A DNA stretch of 33,201 bases. Origin: Prasinococcaceae sp. CCMP 1430 (Eukaryota; Prasinodermophyta; Palmophyllophyceae; Prasinococcales; Prasinococcaceae). A program made the translations under genes and the position numbers. Each line of letters begins with the position of its first letter. The stretch's first letter is position 1. The notes under the pieces are model-generated. The model did not search any database and had not been told where the DNA came from. It was given only the letters and a program-made list of their open reading frames with translations. The stretch is from positions 55,232 through 88,432 of the forward strand of contig RQSC01000025.1 in NCBI GenBank assembly GCA_013416795.1. Direction: 5' to 3'. This document shows positions 16,848 through 25,879 of this stretch, one piece after another.

Positions 16848-17282
16848 CTAGAGCTAGTGGACTACAGAACGCTATGTAAAAGTACATATACCTACTACAT
16901 TTAGGACTACGTACACTGAACGTAGGACTCCATCGACCGGCTATCGGCTCTTGGCAACATTAGACCCTCATTCTCCCAGAACCTCAAAAATGCGTTTGGC
17001 CGTGTCATCACGTTGGGGTTCCGCGCTGCACGCCCTCACCGTAACCGCTGGGTGCGCGCTGCGCCGCGCTGCGCGCGTGGACCAACGGCCTCCGCCGCAT
17101 GGGGGCCGCAGTGAGGGCTCGCGCGCATGTGGTCGGGCGAGGCGAGGCGCGAGTGGGAGGGAGACGTCGACGGGTGTCAGTGCGCGTGCAGGGAGCGCGG
17201 CGCAGGCGGGGTGTGGGGTGGGGTGGGGTGGGGGGTGGGGGGGGTGACTGGGAGGGGGTCGCGGGCGACGCGGGGCTCGAAG
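16848..17282. promoter_or_regulatory. Intergenic region CDT2 / allantoinase
   Basis: The first 100 bp are AT-rich (the CDT2 3' UTR with TGTAA at 16875). The rest is GC-rich, ending in strong G tracts (about 17210-17255) 30-70 bp before the allantoinase ATG. No gene is seen; the frame continuing upstream of the ATG is low complexity. Confidence 0.5.
16875..16879 (+). terminator. TGTAA poly(A)-like signal after CDT2
   Basis: TGTAA, 28 nt after the stop at 16847, in an AT-rich stretch. It matches the green-algal polyadenylation signal. Confidence 0.55.
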
Positions 17283-18851
17283 ATGGCTGGCTTCCCCGCA
17301 AAGCTCGCCGCCCTTGGCGCCCTCGCGACGGCGCTCTACCTCGCGACGCCACCCGACGGCTTCGCCGGCGGGCCGCACAGGCTACCGCATGAGGTGCGCG
17401 CGGTGCGCTCGTCGCGCGTGGCGCTGCCGGATGTGTCCGGTGCGGGCGTCAAGATTGTCCCGGCGACAGTGTTCATCGGGGACGATGGCACCATTGAGAA
17501 GATCGTGGGCGAAAACGATCCGGACTCTGGGCCCGGCGCCGGCGTGTACAGCTTCGGCGACGCGCTCATTGCTCCGGGGGTAGTTGACGCCCACACGCAC
17601 CTGAACGAGCCCGGGCGCGAAGAGTGGGAGGGCTTCGAAACGGGCACGTCTGCCGCTGCTGCCGGGGGCATCACCACAGTGGTGGACATGCCGCTCAACA
17701 GTAGCCCGGTCGTCACCACGGCCGAGGCGCTCCGCGGCAAGCAGGCGGCCTCCACCGGAAAGTTGGCTGTCGACGTCGCGTTTTGGGGCGGGATCGTGCC
17801 CGAGAACGCCGCCGACGAGGCTGTGCTTGGCGAGCTCCTCGACGCGGGCGTCGTCGGACTGAAGTCGTTCATGTGTCCGTCTGGGATCGACGAGTTCGGA
17901 CACACCGGGGCAGCAGACTTCGAGGCCGCCGCGGCAGCGCTCGTCTCGCGGTCCAAGCCGCTCATGGCGCACGCTGAGAAGGCACTCGAGGGCGAGGCCG
18001 CTGCTGAGGCCAAGGCCGCAGCTGCCGCGCACGCACCGACCAGCCACGCCTCGTGGGCGCTGACCCGCCCAGGTACGATGGAGGGCGCTGCGGTCGACGA
18101 GCTCATCGCTGTGGCCAAGAAGCTCGGCAGCGGTGGCGCGCCGCGAATTCACGTCGCGCACGTCGCCGACGTCGCCGCGGCCGCCGCCATCGCCGCCGCC
18201 CAGGCTGAGGGGGTGGACATCACCGGCGAGACTTGCCCGCACTATCTCACCTTTGCGGCGGAGGAGGTGCCGGAGGGCGCGACGCAATACAAGTGCGCGC
18301 CACCCATCAGGCCAAGCGAGACGCGCTCCGCACTCGCTCAGACTTTGCGCGGAGGCGGGGCGCTCGCGATGGTGTCATCGGATCACTCTCCCGCCCCCGC
18401 CAACGTCAAGGCCTTCCCAGGCGAGCCGGGCGTCGACGGTGACTTTACGAAGGCCTGGGGTGGCATCGCTGGTCTGCAGATGCTCCTGCCCGCGACGTGG
18501 ACAGCCGTGAAGCGCGTCGGGATGGAGGTCTCCGATGCCGTACGGCTGCTCTCCGTTGCGCCCGCACAGGTTGCAGGGCTAGGGGCGAGGAAGGGCTCTA
18601 TCGCGGTCGGGAAGGACGCAGACTTCGTTGTGTGGGATCCGGAGGGCAAGTCGGTGCTCTGCGATGGGTCCAGCGAGCCAGCTCCGGGCGGGTGCACCCA
18701 GCGCAATCGCCACAAGCACAAGCTGTCGCCCTACAACAACCTTGTGCTCGACGGCGCTGTCATCGCCACCATCGTCCGTGGCAACGTCGTGTACGACGGG
18801 CGCAACGACGCTGTCAGCCAAAGCCGTAGCGGTCGGCCCGTGCTGGTCTAA
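17283..18851 (+). CDS. ALN: Allantoinase
   Basis: 522 residues. It hydrolyses allantoin to allantoate in ureide breakdown, recovering nitrogen from purines. The amidohydrolase metal ligands are all visible: DAHTHLNEPG (H104, H106), GLKSFMCPS (K194, the lysine carboxylated in this family), MAHAE, HVAHVAD and SSDHSPAP (D367). SDHSP and the NEPGREEWEGFETGT segment are typical of allantoinase rather than dihydropyrimidinase. The start at ATG 17283 gives an N-terminal hydrophobic segment (FPAKLAALGALATALYLA), a signal peptide or anchor like that of the ER-located plant enzyme. The frame is open further upstream but only through G-rich low-complexity sequence. The gene is in tandem with CDT2 and convergent with glucosidase II beta, whose stop is 112 bp away. 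Confidence 0.93.
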   Translation: MAGFPAKLAALGALATALYLATPPDGFAGGPHRLPHEVRAVRSSRVALPDVSGAGVKIVPATVFIGDDGTIEKIVGENDPDSGPGAGVYSFGDALIAPGVVDAHTHLNEPGREEWEGFETGTSAAAAGGITTVVDMPLNSSPVVTTAEALRGKQAASTGKLAVDVAFWGGIVPENAADEAVLGELLDAGVVGLKSFMCPSGIDEFGHTGAADFEAAAAALVSRSKPLMAHAEKALEGEAAAEAKAAAAAHAPTSHASWALTRPGTMEGAAVDELIAVAKKLGSGGAPRIHVAHVADVAAAAAIAAAQAEGVDITGETCPHYLTFAAEEVPEGATQYKCAPPIRPSETRSALAQTLRGGGALAMVSSDHSPAPANVKAFPGEPGVDGDFTKAWGGIAGLQMLLPATWTAVKRVGMEVSDAVRLLSVAPAQVAGLGARKGSIAVGKDADFVVWDPEGKSVLCDGSSEPAPGGCTQRNRHKHKLSPYNNLVLDGAVIATIVRGNVVYDGRNDAVSQSRSGRPVLV

Positions 18852-18914
18852 CGACGTCGCCAGCTCGCGGGCTGATGTCGACAAGGCCGACCGTACATAC
18901 ATGACCGCGAGAAA

Positions 18915-18919
18915 TTACA
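18915..18919 (-). terminator. TGTAA poly(A)-like signal after glucosidase II beta
   Basis: TTACA on plus reads TGTAA on minus, about 45 nt after the stop at 18964. Assignment by motif and position. Confidence 0.45.
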
Positions 18920-18963
18920 CGCGCGCGGTGCGCGGGGTAAAATGGACACTAACAAGGGCGATG

Positions 18964-20469
18964 TCACCTGCGCAGCTCGTCGTGGGTGCCGCCACGCTTT
19001 GCAGCGGTGATGGCGCGCTCAATGCGCTCAAGTGCCGCGCCTGCGGCATTGGCAGCCGATTCGGTGCACGCCGCGGGCGTCACCCACTCGGCGGTGTACG
19101 CGCATCTCTCGGGCTCGGCGAACGCACGCACGCCGCTCTCCACACCGCACACCAAGGCGACCTCGGCGGAGCGCGCTAGCCCACCAGGGCACATGTCCCC
19201 GCCCTCGAAGAGCATTGCCGAGCCGTGCTCCCCAGGTGCCACACCCTCCGGTGCGCTCCATCCCGCGAAGCTGCCGAGCCGCGTCGATGACAGACCAGCC
19301 TTCTGCTTGGCCTCCCCGAAGGGGCACACCTCGTACGTGTATTGGCTGTCCTCGCCCGTGAAGCACTCGCCGTCTAACGGCAGATACTCCGCCGCGGGGC
19401 CGTACGTGCCGTCCTTCAGCTTCGTCTCCAGCGCAGCGGCATCCTCTGCTGTCTTGCGCGCGTCTGCGAGCTCCCTCTCGGCGGCCTGTGCATTCTCACG
19501 CGCCTCGATCAGCTCAGGTGGCGCGCTGTCGTCGCGCGGCAGGTAGTCGTCGAAAGTTTTCATGCCGAGATAGTCTCTGTACTCTCCATGGTAGTGATCC
19601 CCGTAGGGCATCTCACCGCTGTACGCGTCATCGAAGGTGTCGTAAGTCGGCGGTCCTGCACTCGCGCCCTCGACGTTGTCCTCGCCCTGCCACCGTGCTG
19701 CGACGAGCCGGCCGCGCTCCTCGGCACTTAGCTCGGCCTCCTCGGCTTCGCCCTCGCCGGAACCCACCTCGGTGTCCTCTCCACCGCCCTCTTGCAGATG
19801 CACATCATCCGCCTCCTCGTCGCTGTCGCTGTGCCTATTGGGCGCCCCCTCGCCGCCGAAGTCGTACTCATCAGCTCGGTGCTCCGTCGCACCTTCGGAC
19901 TCGTCCAGCCTGTTCGCCTCCTCGAGCGCATCCCTCGCGGCGCACGCTTCGGCCGCTCGTGCCTCCGCTTCAGCAATCTTTCCAGCGCTGCCAAGCGCAT
20001 CTGCCCGCCTCTTCGCGATGGCGTCTGCTCCCTCACGCACCAGGCGCTCGCGAATCAGCATGCCCTCTCTCGCCGTTCGCGCCTCAGCTCGCGCCGCATC
20101 GCGCAGCCTGGCCCCCTCCGCAGCGCATGTGTCCGGGCAGCCCGCCGTGCTCGCACGCTCGTCGCTCCCGTCGCAGCAGTCGCAGATGCCATCGCCGACG
20201 CGGCTCGCGGGCAGGACCAGGGGCAAACTCCCCCTGTTGTCGCAGCTGAAGCGCCCCGAGGCGCACGCCGCCGTGTGCGGCTCGTCCGAGCCATCCACGC
20301 AGTCGCAGAAATCGTCGTCGATCGCCGCTGGCGGCACGGCGACAGCGCCCCCGTCGCAGTGGCGCGCTGCGCCGCCGCCAGCGGCACCGCCGGCGCCTGC
20401 GGCAACCGCCGCCGCGAGCGCGGCGATCGACGCCACCGCTGCCGCTCTCACCTTGCGCCCCGCGCGCAT
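18964..20469 (-). CDS. PRKCSH: Glucosidase II beta subunit (PRKCSH-like), ends in HDEL-RR
   Basis: 501 residues. This is the regulatory subunit of ER glucosidase II, which trims glucose from N-glycans. The start is ATG 20469 (20568 is GTG); it is followed by a signal peptide (KVRAAAVASIAALAAAVAAG). Two LDL-receptor-A-like calcium motifs follow, CDCVDGSDEP (55-64) and CDCCDGSDER (96-105). Then come an Ala/Arg/Glu coiled coil and an acidic region with SDSDEEADD. The C-terminal MRH (mannose-binding) domain contains ECFTGEDSQYTYEVCPFG, GDMCPGG and ALVCGVESGV. The usual ER-retrieval signal HDEL is present but followed by two arginines (HDELRR, 496-501) before the stop, which would block KDEL-receptor binding unless removed. 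TTACA at 18915-18919 (TGTAA on minus) is a candidate poly(A) signal. Confidence 0.93.
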   Translation of the reverse strand: MRAGRKVRAAAVASIAALAAAVAAGAGGAAGGGAARHCDGGAVAVPPAAIDDDFCDCVDGSDEPHTAACASGRFSCDNRGSLPLVLPASRVGDGICDCCDGSDERASTAGCPDTCAAEGARLRDAARAEARTAREGMLIRERLVREGADAIAKRRADALGSAGKIAEAEARAAEACAARDALEEANRLDESEGATEHRADEYDFGGEGAPNRHSDSDEEADDVHLQEGGGEDTEVGSGEGEAEEAELSAEERGRLVAARWQGEDNVEGASAGPPTYDTFDDAYSGEMPYGDHYHGEYRDYLGMKTFDDYLPRDDSAPPELIEARENAQAAERELADARKTAEDAAALETKLKDGTYGPAAEYLPLDGECFTGEDSQYTYEVCPFGEAKQKAGLSSTRLGSFAGWSAPEGVAPGEHGSAMLFEGGDMCPGGLARSAEVALVCGVESGVRAFAEPERCAYTAEWVTPAACTESAANAAGAALERIERAITAAKRGGTHDELRR

Positions 20470-21208
20470 CGCGCTCCCAATGTCCCTGCCCCAGCCCTGG
20501 CCGCCGTGCGCGCGCGCGCGCGCGCCCTCGCTGTGTATGGCTCCGCGCAGCAGAGCGTCGCTGATCACGGCATTTGAGAGGTCAACACCCTGAGCCCTCA
20601 GCCCGCGTCTGGAACCCGGATGAATCCGTCAGGCGACGAAGATAAACCAGATGTCTGTCACAAAAACAGGGAAAAGCTGTTGGGTCTGTCTTCTCGCACC
20701 CGGGTCACAGCAGGTGCTTCTCACCTCGCTGATTTCGATGACGGGGAAGGTACCGGTTGGGGCCGCGCTGCCACGCCTGGGGTGAGGCAGGTGGGCCGAG
20801 GCGCGCCACACCGGGCGCGCTGGGGTGCGCCTCTGGCGACGGGAGGTCGAGGCCAGGCGCTGCGAGTGGGGCAGGGACCGCCGCGGGCCAGCTGCCCCCT
20901 CGCCTCTCGCAAGGGCGCCGCGCGCGCCGCGCGGCGGGGGAACTGCTCGCCATCAAAACGAATGCGTATTGACCGTTGCCGTCGATTCGTCACACCGCGT
21001 CGTGTTTCGCCTACCCACGGGAGCTCTCCAATGAGGGGTCGCTGCACTCGACATTGCGACCGATTTGATCTGGCCGAGGGTGTTGTGAACGCGCGCGCGC
21101 GAAACCAGACAGCGGCGGCGCGGCGTGCCAGTGCCTCCCTCGCGGTGTCGACGACGCTCAGGCTCGCGGCGATCACGGTCGTCCTCCTGCGCGCAGCCCT
21201 GAGAGGCG
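20470..21208. promoter_or_regulatory. Divergent promoter region, glucosidase II beta / sulfotransferase-like gene
   Basis: GC is more moderate at 20570-20750. A frame opening at 20620 looks protein-like for about 50 residues and then turns into composition noise, so it is not called. No TATA box or telo-box is seen. Confidence 0.4.
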
Positions 21209-22315
21209 ATGATGCGCGCGGCGCGATCAAGGGGGGGCGCGGCGAGCGGCGCGCGCCTCCTCGGCGTCCTCGCGGCATCCGTCGCGGCGCTCGCCGCCGC
21301 CGCCGCCGCGACGCCTGCGAGCACAACTGCGGCTGCACAGGCTACGGGCGTGCGCCTTGCCGAGCTCAACGCTGCGCTTGCAGCGAAGGCAGACGCGGAC
21401 GTTGGACGCGCGCCCCTCATCGCTGCACCCGCGATCGATCCCGCCGCGCGCGCTGAGCGCGCCGTGGCGTGCCTGCGCAACAAGGCGCAGGGCCTCGGCT
21501 TCGACGCGCACTTGACCGACGTCGTCGCGCGGTTGGACGCGACCGCCGGCGGCCACGCGGGCCGCATGCGGTCGTTTCTGTATGTGGACGTCGTCAAGGC
21601 GGCGAGCTCGTCCATCCGCAAGGTGCTCGCCAGACCGCCCTTCAAGGTCAGCTGGAAGGACGAGGGTCCAAAGAGGGTTGATGGCGTTGCCGAGTCGTGC
21701 GCGACGGGCAAAAGGACAAAGACGTCGTGCTGGACGGCAGCGCAGCTGGAGGAGCGCTTCGCGAGCGTGTGGTCGGTCGTGCGCGAGCCGTCAGCCAAGT
21801 TCGAGAGCGGCGTGCGGCAGATGTGGGCGCAGCAAGGGCACACCATGCTGTCACTGCCCACGGCGGACGCGGCGCTCGACGCCTTGCTCGACGCCTTCGA
21901 GAATAGAGATGGCAAGGACAACAGGTGTTGGGGCAACGAGCACCTCCAGACGGCCGGGTGGCGGCTGAGCGGCTGCACGGGTGAGGCAGATGGCGGTGTT
22001 GGCGGCGGCGGGTGCGATCCGATCTACAACCACCTGACCATGCTTGGGACCGCCGAGACGCTAGACGCCGACTGGTTCAAGCTCGTGGGCGCTGCGATGC
22101 CCTTTGGACAGCGTCCACCGTCGCTGCCGCACGCAAACGCGAGGGCGACGGGTCAAAGTGCCCCCCCGAAGTGGAACGAGCGCGGCGAGCGTCTCGTATC
22201 GACGTTGAGCGCGGCCGGTGTGCGCCGCCTGTGCGCATCGCCGCTGTTCCAGCTTGACTACGAGTGCTTCGGGTACCCTCTGCCGCCGGAGTGCGTGAAC
22301 TCTACTCGCTCATAA
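21209..22315 (+). CDS. Sulfotransferase-like type II membrane protein
   Basis: 368 residues. After a short basic N-terminus comes a hydrophobic segment (LLGVLAASVAALAAAAAA, about 17-35) that would anchor it in the ER/Golgi. FLYVDVVKAASSSIRKVL resembles the 5'-phosphosulfate-binding loop of carbohydrate sulfotransferases (HVPKTGGTSI type). SVVREPSAKFESGVRQMW resembles the 3'-phosphate-binding region (RDPVERFLSAY type). YNHLTMLGTAETLDADWFKLV matches the later iGxtEtl..d segment, and QLDYECFGYPLP resembles the common C-terminal DyelFgY. Known relatives move sulfate from PAPS to sugars. The lysine is kept in VVKAASSS but the usual Gly/Thr are Ala/Ser, so activity is not certain. It is convergent with the PRT1-like gene. 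Confidence 0.65.
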   Translation: MMRAARSRGGAASGARLLGVLAASVAALAAAAAATPASTTAAAQATGVRLAELNAALAAKADADVGRAPLIAAPAIDPAARAERAVACLRNKAQGLGFDAHLTDVVARLDATAGGHAGRMRSFLYVDVVKAASSSIRKVLARPPFKVSWKDEGPKRVDGVAESCATGKRTKTSCWTAAQLEERFASVWSVVREPSAKFESGVRQMWAQQGHTMLSLPTADAALDALLDAFENRDGKDNRCWGNEHLQTAGWRLSGCTGEADGGVGGGGCDPIYNHLTMLGTAETLDADWFKLVGAAMPFGQRPPSLPHANARATGQSAPPKWNERGERLVSTLSAAGVRRLCASPLFQLDYECFGYPLPPECVNSTRS

Positions 22316-22342
22316 ATTTGGTAGTCTGGACTAGTCTACTGG

Positions 22343-22367
22343 ACGGTGTGTGTATGATACACACCGT
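22343..22367. repeat. Perfect 9-bp inverted repeat between convergent genes
   Basis: Arms ACGGTGTGT and ACACACCGT flank a 7-nt loop, 28 nt after the sulfotransferase stop. It is a likely RNA hairpin in the 3' UTR; the function is unknown. Confidence 0.6.
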
Positions 22368-22457
22368 ATGTACAAATATCAAAGTAACATGTGGCGTCAA
22401 TGCACGCATTTTCTGATTGCGGGCGTCCCTGCGCCCTGCTGCCGCACAAGATGGCAC

Positions 22458-23942
22458 TCAGCAGCCCGCATCCCCGCCGCCGCTCGCTGCCCCCGGCGGG
22501 CTCCGCCCGCCGTCGCGCTCGTCGTCATACATGGCTTCATCATCACTTTCGTGGTAAGTGTCGCCGCTCTCATCATCGCCATCTTGCGGCGCGGGCCCCG
22601 TCATCGGCAAGAGTTCGTCCATTTGCATCTCTGCGTGCGCGCGCGAGGCGTGGGTGGGGAAGCGCGGGCGTGTGAGCGGCCGAGGCGAGCACGCGCAGGT
22701 CTGCCCAAGGGGAAGGCGTCGCACACGACAAAATACCGCCGCGGCGCTCACGCACCCAGCATCCATTGCAGGGTCTCGGGCAAAACCTCGCGGTTGGCCG
22801 CCAGCATCGCGTGCACAAGTGTGCGTCTTTCGTCCACGCGCCGCATGCGATGCTCTGGCGTGTGGTGCTGGCCGAAGCGCCCAGGCACAGAGTGCAGGCC
22901 TGCTCGGTGGCAAGTGCCGCACAGGTCAAAGCCCACGCGCTCCGGGCAGTCCATGCAGCGGTAGCGGGCGCCAACAATGGGGTAGCTCCCGCATGCATCG
23001 CAGCCGACGTTGAAGTGAATGTACGTTTCCACATCACGGCCGCCGCCGCCGCCCACGCCCGCCGACTCAAGCCCTCCATCTGTGGCGGCGCCCTCCGCTG
23101 CAGCCTCCGCGCCCGCAATGGCCGGCGTCCCTACTACCCGCCCGGCAGCGCCTCCGACCCCGCCGTCGCACGCGCATGCCTCGGCCTCGGCCTCGCGCTC
23201 CCGCTGGGCGTAGTCGAGCGGCCGGACCGCCTTAACGAGGTCGTCGAGCTTCTTGCACACAACGAAGCGCGCGCTCTCGCCCAGCACAGGAATGCCGCAT
23301 GCTGGGCACGCCGCGGGCGCCTCGGCGACGCCTGCGGCAGCGCGTGGCACACATGTGATGCACACCGAATGCCCGCACGTGAGCACAGTCGCGCCGCGCA
23401 GGCAGCGGGCGCACGCAACGCAGTCGAGCGCCTTGTCGACGTCCGTCGGCTCGACGCGTGCGCTGCTCCCGCCGTCCCCCTCGTACTCCGCAGCCATGTC
23501 GTCTCGCCTTCGCGCGGCCTCCTCAGGGAATGCCGCCAGTAGGTGCGCATGTAGCGCCGCGCACGGTCCCGGCAGCGCCGCGCGCGGGTGGCGACAGAGC
23601 GGGCACGGCGAAGTTGGCCCAAGCGAGTTCATGCCTAGCCGTCGACGGCGACCGATCGTCAGCGCCTCACATGGCGCACGCAGCGCACTCAGCGCAGACA
23701 CACGCACACGCACGCACACGCACCAATGCACGCGCGCACGCGCACGCGCACGCACTGTGGTGGTGGCACCAGAAGCACGACACGTGTCCGCACTCGGACA
23801 CCGTAGGCTTGTCCACGAGCTCCATGCACACCGGGCATTGCCACTCATCCCACGCCGCCGCCCAGCCGCCGCCGCCGCCTCCGCCGCAGCCATCGCCCCC
23901 ACCCGCGGCCGCCACCGCGCTCAGCGCCGGCGCCCGTGACAT
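22458..23942 (-). CDS. PRT1: PRT1-like N-recognin E3 ubiquitin ligase (RING-RING-ZZ, 3 exons)
   Basis: Exons 23942-23756, 23634-22756 and 22630-22458 join in phase (both splices phase 1) to 412 residues, close to the length of Arabidopsis PRT1. The introns are 121 nt (donor GTGCGT, CTGAC branch, GGCTAG acceptor) and 125 nt (GTGCGTGAG, CTCAC branch, ACGCAG). RING 1: CPVCMELVDKPTVSECGHVS (36-55), then CFWC and, across the splice, CPLC. RING 2: CVAC..LTCGHSVCITC..CPAC (134-175). The ZZ zinc finger (270-326) has CDACGSYPIVGARYRCMDC, FDLCGTC and HHTPEH. PRT1 recognises aromatic N-terminal residues in the plant N-degron pathway. The acidic 57-residue tail comes from exon 3; reading through the second intron would end the protein at 22748 instead. 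The start is ATG 23942; the frame above it opens with GTG. Confidence 0.88.
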
Positions 23943-24503
23943 CGCCGCCGCCCAGGAGGAGCCTCGCACCGCCCAATCCTCAGCGGCGCGCACCGCACGC
24001 GAGTCGCCCCCTTCCCCACCCCCAGCGGGCGCGCGCCCCACCACCGCTGCGCCGCCGTCGCTCGGCCCGCGCGCTTTCCGAAATCATAGCTCCGTAAAAC
24101 GCTCAATTGTCCGGCGGCACACGACCGCGGCGCGGAACCGCGGATACCGCGCGCCGGAATGGCAACCGGCGGGGAAAAAGGCGCGGGGCAGTTACGAAGC
24201 CGAGTGGATTGGGTTGGGGTTGCACAGGATTTAGGATATGTCAATGAAATAGGGTTCATAGACAATAATAATTTAGGGGCGCGTTCCGCATTTTTGGAAT
24301 GTTGAAAAGCACTCTTTTGAAAGCGACGGTAAATGGTTCGCGTGGGGCTTTGGCCGTAATTGTGAGACGTGACCAAATGCATGCAGTGGCGGGGCGGAGT
24401 GCGGGGCCACACTGCGAGCGACGCGCCCGCGCAGCGCCCGCCCCCAACCCCAAACCACCACCCCCGCGAGCGCGCGTCCGCTGCAGGGCAGGGATCGCCA
24501 GCC
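23943..24503. promoter_or_regulatory. Divergent promoter region, PRT1-like / flavin reductase
   Basis: G-rich on the PRT1 sense strand near 24008-24022, with an AT-rich centre (24225-24320) that contains TAGGGTT-like fragments, and C-rich on plus (24430-24470) just before the reductase ATG. No gene is seen. Confidence 0.45.
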
Positions 24504-25394
24504 ATGTCCGCGATCGCGATGGCCGCGCTCCCCCTCCTCCCCTCGCGCGCGCGCGCGCGCGCGCCCGCGCGCGCGACGCGCGCGCTCGCGGGGCGCGCGC
24601 GCCGCCAGGCGGCGCGCTGCGGCTGGGGCGACGACGTGGCCTTCGAGGCAGCGGAGGTGACGGCGGTGGAGGCCGTCTGCGGCGGATCTCTCAGCCTGCT
24701 GCGCGTGGGCGTTGGAGCGGACGCCGCCGCGGCGTACACCGCCCCCGGCCAGTACTGCCAGGTGAAGGTCGCCGGCGCCGATGACGCGGCCTTCCTGGCC
24801 ATCGCATCGCCGCCGGATGGCGGCGAGAGCGGCGAGCTCGAGTTCCTCATCAAGCCCGTGGAGGGCAAGCCCGCAGGCGCGCTGTGCGGCCTCGCGGCAG
24901 GCGACGGTGTGGAGATCACTGCGCCCATGGGCAAGGGCTTCGCGCTCGCCGACAAGCTCGGCGACGACCCCAAGGAGGTGGGCGTGTTGCTCCTGCTTTC
25001 CACGGGCACCGGGCTGGCGCCCGTGCGCGCGCTCGCGCTCGCCGATGCCTCGCGTGGCGGCCTCAAGGGCAGCGGCTTTGCCGACGTGCGCCTGATCCAC
25101 GGCGCGCGCACGGCCCTCGACATTCCCTTCGCGGACGACCTGGAAATGCTGCACCAGGCGGGCCTGGAGGTGACGTCCACGCTCTCTGCGGAGGGCGCCT
25201 GCGAGGACTTCCCCTACGAGTGGGGATGCACGGACGGCTACGTGCAGGACGTGCTCGACGAGGCGCGCGAGGATCTGGGCCTCGACGCGAGCTGCGCGGC
25301 GGTGGTCATCGGCCAGAAAGAGATGTTCGAGGGGGTTGCCGACGTGCTGGCCAAGAGCGGCATCGACAAGGCCAGGCTCTGCGCAAACTTCTGA
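24504..25394 (+). CDS. Plastid FAD/NAD(P)-binding oxidoreductase, pKIWI502/ferredoxin-reductase-like
   Basis: 296 residues, no intron. The N-terminus (MSAIAMAALPLLPSRARARA and the Arg/Ala run after it) is a plastid-type transit peptide. The FAD-binding barrel holds APGQYCQVKV, FLAIASPP (in place of RxYS) and the phosphate-side segment GDGVEITAPMGKGF. The NAD(P)-binding half has LLSTGTGLAPVRAL and ADVRLIHGART, then EWGCTDGYVQDVL, AVVIGQKEMF and a terminal CANF, close to plant pKIWI502 proteins (At1g15140 type). It presumably moves electrons between NAD(P)H and an unknown acceptor in the plastid. ATG 24504 is chosen because it directly precedes the transit peptide; an in-frame ATG at 24381 would add a Pro-rich, unlikely extension. 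It is divergent from the PRT1-like gene. Confidence 0.85.
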   Translation: MSAIAMAALPLLPSRARARAPARATRALAGRARRQAARCGWGDDVAFEAAEVTAVEAVCGGSLSLLRVGVGADAAAAYTAPGQYCQVKVAGADDAAFLAIASPPDGGESGELEFLIKPVEGKPAGALCGLAAGDGVEITAPMGKGFALADKLGDDPKEVGVLLLLSTGTGLAPVRALALADASRGGLKGSGFADVRLIHGARTALDIPFADDLEMLHQAGLEVTSTLSAEGACEDFPYEWGCTDGYVQDVLDEAREDLGLDASCAAVVIGQKEMFEGVADVLAKSGIDKARLCANF

Positions 25395-25879
25395 AGGTGC
25401 GGTCGCGCGGGCGGACGCGCCGCCCCCCCCTTCCGCACGTGGCGGCGCCCGCGCCCGCGCGGGCGCGGGCGCGAACGCGCCAACTCTCGCGGTGATTAGA
25501 AACACAAGTAATCTGCAGCAGCCCCGCACGCAGCGGAGCGCGTGTGCGCCAGGAGGCAGGTGGCAGGGCACTGCGTCATGTGCCGGTCACTGCGCCCCTC
25601 AGCCGCCGCCGACTGGCCGCGTGCTATACTACCCGCTGCAGGGATTTCGAAATACTTTCAGACTGTGACGAGCTAAAGGCGTGTATGAGCGAGAGACATC
25701 CGCGCTCAGCGCGTGAGCGTCGCATGGACGCTGCCACCGAGCTGACGCGACGCGCCGCCACCGCCCCGCTAGCCACCGCCCCCCTGCTGCGGTGTGTGTA
25801 CACAGTAATGATATCAACATAACAATTTGCGAGGGGCAAGGCGTGCGCGGCAGCGGCTGCGTTGGCGACGCTGCCCCCC
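25395..25879. other. Convergent 3' intergenic region, flavin reductase / ECO1
   Basis: The longest tail-to-tail gap in the window. It holds a perfect 28-bp GC palindrome (25445-25472) and AT-richer patches (25495-25520 and 25795-25830). No TGTAA is seen and no gene is recognised. Confidence 0.45.
25445..25472. repeat. Perfect 28-bp GC-only palindrome
   Basis: The two 14-bp halves are exact reverse complements with no spacer, centred at 25458/25459, about 50 bp after the flavin reductase stop. It could extrude as a cruciform or fold in RNA. Confidence 0.85.

Noticed and set aside
20620-21456. 278-residue frame between glucosidase II beta and the sulfotransferase gene
   Set aside because: Only the first 50 or so residues look protein-like; the rest is Arg-rich noise and overlaps the well-supported sulfotransferase start.
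22748-23902. Single 384-residue reading of the PRT1-like gene without introns
   Set aside because: It reads the first exon in the wrong frame and misses RING 1; the spliced version restores the CxxC...CPLC finger in phase.
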